DNA of 5,757 bases. Source: Actinomycetota bacterium (GTDB lineage: Bacteria > Actinomycetota > Actinomycetes > S36-B12). Position numbers and translations under genes: made by a program. This document shows, piece after piece, positions 4,813 through 5,757 of this stretch. The notes below the pieces were generated by a model that made no database searches, was not told where the DNA came from, and saw nothing but the letters and a program-made list of their open reading frames with translations. How positions within the stretch are numbered: position 1 is the stretch's first letter; the number at the start of each line of letters is the position of its first letter. The DNA is taken from contig CANMNM010000101.1 in assembly GCA_947499275.1 (NCBI GenBank), positions 1 to 5,757 on the forward strand, given 5' to 3'.

Positions 4813-5595
4813 TTACTCCTTGCTGCTTGGGAAGACCTCGCGCACAAAATCAATACTGGCCTGTAAATCTGCGATCCGCTCGTCTCGATCAATCGCCGAA
4901 CGCGTCGAAATCTCGGCAATGATATTTCCACTGAAACCATTGCGCTTGAGTAATTCCAATGCCTCGCGAACAGGTTGAGTGCCTCGACCAGGCACTAGAT
5001 GCTCGTCGGCGGGCGAATCCGTTCCGTCCGCCAAGTGGATGTGGCGTAGCCGATCTCCAAATTCCTGAATCATCTCAATGGGATCGGTTCGTGAAACGGC
5101 TGAATGTGAAAAATCCAAGGTCACATTTCCGTAATCCTGTTTCCTGATGTCCCAATCCGGGGCATAAGCAGGAAATGATCCGGGGCCTGCCCGCCACGGA
5201 TACATGTTTTCAACCGTGAACCCAATCGGGGAATTCACGTTAAGTTCCGCAATTCCATTTTCAAAATTCTTCGCATACTCTCGCTGCCAACGAAACGGTG
5301 GATGAACCACAACGCTTTCTGCGCCAACAAGTTCTGCAACCTCTCGAGCCTTATCCAGCTTGCCCCATGGGTTGGTACCCCAGACCCGCTGAGTGATCAG
5401 CAGACAAGGTGCGTGCAAGGAGATAATCGGCAGTTGATAGTGCTGAACAAGGTTTCTTAACGCGGTTGAGTCTTGGCTCATGGAATCCACTCCAACCATG
5501 ATCTCAACACCGTCGTATCCGGTGAGAGCCGCGAGTTCGAATGCGGCTGCGGTTGATTCGGGGTACACCGAAGACGTGGACAGTCCAATTTTCAC
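4813..5595 (-). CDS. Sugar phosphate isomerase/epimerase (xylose isomerase-like TIM barrel)
   Basis: A 260-residue protein of the AP endonuclease 2 / xylose isomerase-like barrel family. It begins KIGLSTSSVYP and carries the expected metal and sugar-binding positions: Glu31 (GVEIMV), His61 (SLHAPC), His98 (VVVHPPF), Glu129 (TVENMYP), Asp161 and His164 (LDFSHSA), His187 and Asp190 (HIHLADG), His199 (EHLVPGRG) and Glu228 (IIAEIST). A divalent-metal sugar isomerase or epimerase is likely, but the substrate cannot be read from the sequence. The counterpart by recall is Rv0498, near proC in mycobacteria. GTG 5595 is chosen because GGAGG lies 8 nt upstream and GTG overlaps the previous gene's TGA as GTGA; the TTG at 5610 would use the ribosome site as coding. 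The TetR gene follows after 2 bp. Confidence 0.92.
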   Translation of the reverse strand: MKIGLSTSSVYPESTAAAFELAALTGYDGVEIMVGVDSMSQDSTALRNLVQHYQLPIISLHAPCLLITQRVWGTNPWGKLDKAREVAELVGAESVVVHPPFRWQREYAKNFENGIAELNVNSPIGFTVENMYPWRAGPGSFPAYAPDWDIRKQDYGNVTLDFSHSAVSRTDPIEMIQEFGDRLRHIHLADGTDSPADEHLVPGRGTQPVREALELLKRNGFSGNIIAEISTRSAIDRDERIADLQASIDFVREVFPSSKE

Positions 5596-5757
5596 GGTGC
5601 ACGCCTCCAACGGTCAGTAATCTTTGTAGCGATTCCCACCGCAACCGCACCCACGAGACCCACAACTATCGAAATGACGCTGTAGCGCTCGGGAGCTAAT
5701 GACAACAAAAAGAAGTTTGATAGCAATGGAATGTAAAGCACCGCAACAAAAGCCAGG
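5592..5757 (-). CDS. C-terminus of a membrane protein, possibly a P-type cation ATPase; cut by window edge
   Basis: Fifty-four codons before a TGA are visible, in frame with no interruption to the right edge. They encode two hydrophobic segments, LAFVAVLYIPLLSNFFLLSL and, after a short APERY link, a second one (SVISIVVGLVGAVAVGIATK), followed by a basic tail TDRWRRAP. A membrane hairpin ending in a short basic cytoplasmic tail, with the VLYIPLL-NFF pattern, resembles the C-terminal transmembrane pair of P-type cation-transporting ATPases (CtpE-like). The fragment is too short to be sure, and another transporter is possible. Its stop codon overlaps the epimerase start (GTGA), marking it as the upstream gene of the same operon. 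Confidence 0.6.
   Translation of the reverse strand, partial: LAFVAVLYIPLLSNFFLLSLAPERYSVISIVVGLVGAVAVGIATKITDRWRRAP

Noticed and set aside
4659..4940. Minus-strand 93-codon frame over the epimerase-TetR junction
   Set aside because: It is an out-of-frame shadow of two clear genes.
5596..5610. Epimerase start at TTG 5610
   Set aside because: The GGAGG ribosome site for GTG 5595 lies inside this stretch, and the GTGA overlap with the upstream stop favours GTG.

Overview
The window looks like a compact stretch of chromosome from an actinobacterium (Actinomycetota) of moderate GC, roughly half G+C by eye. The evidence is its gene content and order. A small excisionase-type helix-turn-helix (HTH) gene sits beside proC and a 33-residue, extremely basic ribosomal protein gene. 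Nearby are an Rv0502-type acyltransferase, a SerB1-like HAD-IB phosphatase and an Rv0498-type sugar phosphate isomerase/epimerase. From memory, this matches the Mycobacterium tuberculosis Rv0498-Rv0505c neighbourhood, minus galE2 and cmaA2 and with a TetR gene added. The modest GC and tight packing would suit an uncultured aquatic actinobacterium, but the lineage is a guess. I see no mobile element, CRISPR array, tRNA or rRNA.

Layout. From 1 to 1066 (minus) lies the N-terminal part of an acyl-CoA synthetase, cut by the left window edge. It diverges from a HAD-IB hydrolase (1105-1998, plus), and the short junction between them holds two nested inverted repeats and a leaderless-type -10 box. 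The HAD gene converges on, and overlaps by 15 bp, a lysophospholipid acyltransferase-family gene (1984-2742, minus). From there to the right edge everything reads on the minus strand. In transcription order these are: a membrane-protein C-terminus (5592-5757+), sugar phosphate isomerase/epimerase (4813-5595), TetR regulator (4193-4810), proC (3405-4196), a 228-bp non-coding gap, the small HTH protein (2979-3176), the 33-aa ribosomal protein (2772-2873) and the acyltransferase.

The upstream genes of the minus-strand run are coupled by a GTGA overlap, a 2-bp gap and an ATGA overlap, so they are almost certainly one transcript. The gap between proC and the HTH gene is the only sizeable spacer. 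It is rich in short repeats and is the natural place for a second promoter driving the HTH, ribosomal protein and acyltransferase genes.

Most of the window is conserved housekeeping. I do not see an undescribed defence or mobile system. The most valuable item is the tiny bS22/mS38-type ribosomal protein gene. It is buried out of frame in an apparent N-terminal extension of the acyltransferase, so automatic annotation could miss it. The next most interesting items are the symmetric divergent control region and the AGTTCA repeat cluster in front of the HTH gene.
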